From the NCBI GenBank assembly GCA_963746185.1, contig CAVVAE010000002.1, positions 744,001 to 808,000 of the forward strand: 64,000 nucleotides of DNA, in the 5' to 3' direction. Position numbers and translations under genes: made by a program. This DNA comes from CAVVAE01 sp963746185 (GTDB lineage Bacteria; Actinomycetota; Actinomycetes; Propionibacteriales; Nocardioidaceae). How positions within the stretch are numbered: position 1 is the stretch's first letter; every line of letters starts with the position of its first letter. A model generated the notes under the pieces. It searched no databases. It was not told where the DNA came from and was given only the letters and a program-made list of their open reading frames with translations. Shown piece by piece: positions 60,593-64,000 of this stretch.

Positions 60593-62502
60593 CCAACGCG
60601 ATCACTGCCGAGGTGGACGATGAGCCCATCGCCGCCGAGGACTGGACGGGTCACAACCAGGACTACTTGGCGAGTGCCCTCGCTGAGGTAGCGACCGCCT
60701 TAGGACGGGAACCTTCAGGACCCGCAGCCGGATGGCCCTCCGACCTTGGGCCGCCGGCTGTTGAGGTCGTGTGCGACGCCTTCGGGCTGTCTGACTTCGA
60801 GCGCTCCGTCCTCCTCATGTGCGCCGGCCAGGAGCTCGATGCCACGTTCGGGGATCTGTGCGCTGAGGCTGTCGGCGACCCCAGCAGGCCGTGGCCGACA
60901 TTCTCGCTGGCACTGGCTCGGCTGCCGGGCGCGCACTGGTCGGCTCTTGCACCTCAGGGTCCGCTTCGACGATGGCGGCTGGTCGAAGTGACCGGCCACG
61001 GCACGGTCAGCCAGGCAGCCCTCCGGATTGACGAACACGTCCTCCACTTCCTCGCCGGCGTGGTCGCCCTCGACCCCAAGCTCGCTGGAATCGTCACGTT
61101 CGCGACGGGGACGGTCGATCCCACACCCGGACAGCTCGAGGCGGCACACGTCCTCACCACGCTGTGGCCGGGACCCGGAAAACCAGTGTCCACCGAGAGC
61201 CCGCTGCCTGTCCTGGTCGGGGCCGACCCGCACACTCGTGCAGCCGTCGCCGCCCATGCCGCTGCCGACGCAGGGCAACGGCTTGCCCTGCTCGACGGTC
61301 GCGTGATCCCGGTCGAGCCGGCAGCTCGCGAGGAGCTCGCCCGGCTCCTCGAACGAGCCAGCGTCTTGATGTCCACCGCGTTCGTCGCCGACTGCGATGG
61401 CGACTCGTCAGGCGTCGACGTCCTCGCTGCCCTGACCCAGGCAACGCTGGCCGTGTCCGCCGACACGGCACCAGCGCTCCGCCGTCGCGGCGCGCGGATC
61501 GTCGACGTACCCAAGGCAACCGCACCCGAACAACGCGAGCTGTGGAGTCGTCTCGTCGGACCGGATGCGCCCACTGAGTCACTCGTCGCTGCGTTCGACC
61601 TCGACGTCACATCGATCCATCAAGCGGCGACCGCCGGCCCAGACAGCAATTCCCTGTGGGCGGCCTGCCGTGCCATCGACCGGCCTCAGCTCAGCGCCCA
61701 TGCGCAACGCATCGAGTCCGAGGCCTCCTGGGACGACCTGGTGTTGCCTCCTGCGGCCCTGCAAGCGCTCCACCTCCTCACCGCGCACGCACGGCATCGA
61801 GTGACGGTGTATGACGACTGGGGCATGCGCATGGGGCGCAGCACCGGACTCGGCACCACAGCCGTGTTCAGCGGCCCGAGTGGTACGGGCAAGACCTTCG
61901 CCGCAGAGGTCATCGCCAACGACCTGCGACTCGACCTCTACCGGGTCGACCTCAGCGCTGTGGTCAGCAAGTACATCGGCGAGACCGAGAAGAACCTGCG
62001 GCAGGTCTTCGACGCAGCCGACCACGGGTCTGCCGTGCTGCTCTTCGACGAGGCTGACGCGCTTTTCGGCAAGCGGACGGAGGTGCGCGACAGCCACGAC
62101 CGCTACGCGAACGTGGAAGTGTCTTACCTGCTCCAACGCATGGAGGCCTACCGCGGGCTGGCCATCCTCACGACCAACATGGCCGAAGCCATCGACACCG
62201 CTTTCCTACGCCGCGTCCGCTTCATGGTGGACTTCCCCTTCCCCGACGAAGCGATGCGAAGCGATCTGTGGCGACGAGCCTTCTCGGTCGAGACGCCAAC
62301 CGACGATCTCGACACGGCTGCGCTCGGCAGACTGGATCTCGCCGGTGGCACGATCCGCAACGTCGCGGTTAATGCCGCCTTCATCGCCGCAGAGATCGGT
62401 GAGCCGGTCCGCATGTCCCATGTCATCCAGGCCGTCAGGATCGAGTCGAGCAAGCTGGGACAACCGCTCGCCTCGGGCCGAAGAGAGGTGCTCGATGAAT
62501 GA
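60589..62502 (+). CDS. AAA+ ATPase of the contractile injection system (Pvc15-like)
   Basis: A 637-residue protein: an N-terminal helical/winged domain (about 15-110), a divergent nucleotide-binding-like domain (about 160-345), and a canonical AAA+ module with Walker A GPSGTGKT (429-436), Walker B LLFDEAD (D487/E488) and pore/sensor segments (ILTTNMAEAIDTAFLRRVRF). Such ATPases accompany eCIS loci and are thought to help assembly or cargo loading. Start and end overlap its neighbours. Confidence 0.93.
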   Translation: MTNAITAEVDDEPIAAEDWTGHNQDYLASALAEVATALGREPSGPAAGWPSDLGPPAVEVVCDAFGLSDFERSVLLMCAGQELDATFGDLCAEAVGDPSRPWPTFSLALARLPGAHWSALAPQGPLRRWRLVEVTGHGTVSQAALRIDEHVLHFLAGVVALDPKLAGIVTFATGTVDPTPGQLEAAHVLTTLWPGPGKPVSTESPLPVLVGADPHTRAAVAAHAAADAGQRLALLDGRVIPVEPAAREELARLLERASVLMSTAFVADCDGDSSGVDVLAALTQATLAVSADTAPALRRRGARIVDVPKATAPEQRELWSRLVGPDAPTESLVAAFDLDVTSIHQAATAGPDSNSLWAACRAIDRPQLSAHAQRIESEASWDDLVLPPAALQALHLLTAHARHRVTVYDDWGMRMGRSTGLGTTAVFSGPSGTGKTFAAEVIANDLRLDLYRVDLSAVVSKYIGETEKNLRQVFDAADHGSAVLLFDEADALFGKRTEVRDSHDRYANVEVSYLLQRMEAYRGLAILTTNMAEAIDTAFLRRVRFMVDFPFPDEAMRSDLWRRAFSVETPTDDLDTAALGRLDLAGGTIRNVAVNAAFIAAEIGEPVRMSHVIQAVRIESSKLGQPLASGRREVLDE

Positions 62503-62737
62503 CGCCGACCCCCGCGTCGTGCTGCACGACGTCACCGTCGATGGCAGCGCGGACATCGAGACCGTAGTCGCCGCCATTTCCAAGGCGGTCGCCGGTGCGA
62601 CCAGCAGTCAGAGCATCCGTGAGGCTGACCTCGTCCGGGCCATCCGGAAATCAATTTCTCAGCGGCCTACAGAGAAGACGCCGAGCCGCTCGCGTGGGAT
62701 CGTAGGAGGTGCCGCCGGGAGTGAGGTGCAGAGATGA
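62495..62737 (+). CDS. Small hypothetical eCIS-locus protein, 80 residues
   Basis: This frame starts inside the end of the ATPase gene (eight-base overlap) and its stop overlaps the next ATG (ATGA). The product opens MNDADPRVVLHDVTVDGS, has an amphipathic helix (DIETVVAAISKAVAGATSS) and a basic tail. Coupling on both sides makes it a real gene; function unknown. Confidence 0.6.
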   Translation: MNDADPRVVLHDVTVDGSADIETVVAAISKAVAGATSSQSIREADLVRAIRKSISQRPTEKTPSRSRGIVGGAAGSEVQR

Positions 62738-63439
62738 CGTTCGCGTACGCACGACGCCGCCAATCGCCTCGCCATACTGGGCACTGGAGCCCGTCGCTTG
62801 GAGCAAGCAACATCCAACACAGCGACGTCCAGGGTCAGCGGGCCCAACCCGCCAAGGGCTCGACCGCCAAGACCACTACACGGGCAGACGTTGTGGAGAA
62901 CGCGCGACGCACTGCCTTCGCCCGGACGGTGAGCTCGCGCCTCAAGACCGTCGGCGTGACAGCCCCAGGACCGTCGGGCGGGATCGACAGTTCGCAGGTG
63001 GCTCAGCTCGAGTCGCGTTTCGTGGCACAGCGAATGTTCGACTGGGAGCAGCCGAACATGGGACAGGTCGGAGACATCCTCGGCACCATGATCACCCACC
63101 TCAGTCCCGGCATGAAGTGGGAAGCGAGTGCCCAGGACAAGGTCTGCAAGGAGCGCAAGTTCACGGCGTACGTCGTCGGCCATCGACCGCCGATCCACCT
63201 GTGCCCAAGGTTCTTCACGTCCGGTCCGGAGCAGCAGATCCGGACTCTCGTCCATGAGTCGGCCCCACCTCGCAGGCATCGGACAGAGCGAGGGAGAGAG
63301 CTACTGCGTCACGTTCGACTGCCAAGGCGGCTGCGGAGGCTTCGAGGCGGCGGACTCGTGGTCGCACTACGTGCACTGCACGAGCCAGCAGCGGCCGGAC
63401 AAGGCCGATACCTACACCGCGCCGCGCCGCAAGCCGTGA
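62734..63439 (+). pseudogene. Metallopeptidase-like eCIS-associated protein, frameshifted in its HExxH motif
   Basis: The frame from the ATG at 62734 reads well through PPIHLCPRFFTSGPEQQIRT and LVHESA and then turns into Arg-rich nonsense. In the +2 frame it continues HLAGIGQSEGESYC, WSHYVHC and stops at 63437-63439. Removing one C from the run CCCC at 63263-63266 restores HESAHLAGIG in a protein of about 234 residues. HESAH plus the following GESYC resembles M35-like zinc endopeptidases. It may be a true pseudogene or a homopolymer error. The N-terminal 90 residues are basic and disordered, like a loading region. Confidence 0.65.
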
Positions 63440-63492
63440 TGACGCGGCGGTGACGGCAGATCGGGGAGGTTGGAGCTGAGGAGACAAGTGCC

Positions 63493-64000
63493 TTGCTGAC
63501 GACACCCACGGTCGCCAAAGCGACGGACACCGCGTCGACCGCAACTCTGTGGCGATGTGGTGGCCGCACGTGCCCGCCCGGCACCTGCGACCACGATGAA
63601 GAACTGCATCGTCATGCCACCGGCGACGGACCGGAGTTCGCGCCGTCAATCGTGAATGACGTGCTCCGTGGTCACGGCGAGCCACTCTCAGGTGGCGTTC
63701 GGCGTGATATGGAACGGCGTCTCGGTCACAACTTCTCAGACGTCCGAATTCACCGCGGTCCGGCCGCTGAAGCGTCCGCCCGTGCGGTGGATGCGCTCGC
63801 CTACACGGTCGGTCACGACGTCGTGTTCGGTGGCGGGACATTCCAACCAGACACGATCTCCGGCCGCCGCCTGCTCACCCATGAGCTTGCGCATGTCGCA
63901 GCACAGCCCTCAGCTACCAGGCCGGCTGGAACCCGGCTGCGGGTCAGTTCTCCCGACGAGGCCGCTGAGCGTCACGCCACCCAGATCTCGGAGTCTTCGT
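63493..64000 (+). CDS. DUF4157 domain protein (3' end cut by window edge)
   Basis: 169 codons are visible from the TTG at 63493, which has GAGGAG about nine bases upstream. The N-terminus holds two Cys residues in a TLWRCGGRTCPPGTCDHD stretch. The DUF4157 domain follows, with FSDVRIHRGPAAEASA, ALAYTVGHDVVFGGG and the zinc motif HELAH at about 130-134. DUF4157 is a hallmark of eCIS cargo and associated enzymes, found before many toxin domains. The rest of the protein, which would name its activity, lies outside the window. Confidence 0.85.
   Translation, partial: MLTTPTVAKATDTASTATLWRCGGRTCPPGTCDHDEELHRHATGDGPEFAPSIVNDVLRGHGEPLSGGVRRDMERRLGHNFSDVRIHRGPAAEASARAVDALAYTVGHDVVFGGGTFQPDTISGRRLLTHELAHVAAQPSATRPAGTRLRVSSPDEAAERHATQISESS

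Overview
The window is a high-GC, gene-dense stretch of an actinobacterial chromosome. Actinobacterial markers include Kgd, a WhiB1-type regulator, a PdtaS-type kinase, SigR/RsrA, nickel superoxide dismutase, the 24-residue ribosomal protein bL37, DUF6104 and an archaeal-type AspS with a translational T-box. Gene content and order (whiB1, pdtaS, bL37, anti-sigma, sigH/R, SRAP, aroA, rsgA) suggest a free-living relative of Nocardioides or Aeromicrobium. The genus is an inference.

Region 1 (1-8.5 kb, minus strand) is a housekeeping run transcribed towards the left edge: a CheY-like regulator, argS, lysA, hom, thrC, thrB, then rho, which is cut by the edge. Together they make lysine and threonine, charge tRNA-Arg and terminate transcription. 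A tRNA-Arg(CCG) lies just beyond. Region 2 (8.7-20 kb) holds small unknown genes (one secreted-protein gene with an in-frame amber codon), a DUF3052 gene, an LCP cell-wall transferase with a lipoprotein, kgd with DUF6104, a quinone-oxidoreductase-like MDR, malic enzyme, and the divergent sodX/sodN pair.

Region 3 (20-32.4 kb) holds whiB1 and pdtaS, a DUF2785/ThDP-enzyme/GNAT group, a thioesterase, bL37, a secreted GH144-like glycosidase under a LacI regulator with a palindromic operator, the SigR/RsrA thiol-stress module with a recognisable SigR promoter, an alpha/beta hydrolase, SRAP, and a degenerate GGDEF protein. Region 4 (32.5-44.9 kb) starts with an ECF sigma factor fused to a zinc anti-sigma-like motif, membrane segments and four PKD domains. 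It continues with a T-box-controlled aspS2, DoxX, aroA-rsgA, a tandem intergenic repeat, hisN, CBS, FKBP, a 2'-5' RNA ligase-like protein, an S4 protein and a secreted nuclease. Region 5 (44.9-50.8 kb) is a carboxylate-metabolism group: a fused AccD/AccA carboxyltransferase and MatC-like permease divergent from a FadR-type regulator, a TauE/SafE exporter and a DctA-like symporter.

Region 6 (50.9-64 kb, plus strand) is the accessory part. After a lysyl-oxidase-like secreted protein and an M36 metallopeptidase with no visible signal peptide comes a contractile injection system (eCIS/PVC/Afp-like). It has a SARP/BTAD regulator, sheath, tube, a CxxC protein, a Pro-rich protein, a DUF4255 cap-like protein, an AAA+ ATPase, a small protein, a frameshifted HExxH metallopeptidase and a DUF4157 protein cut by the right edge. 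Spike, baseplate and fibre genes are not in view and presumably lie to the right. The most interesting points are the leaderless peptidase as candidate cargo, the frameshift in the second peptidase, the Asp T-box, the SigR promoter that would start a long SigR isoform, and the sigma-PKD fusion.
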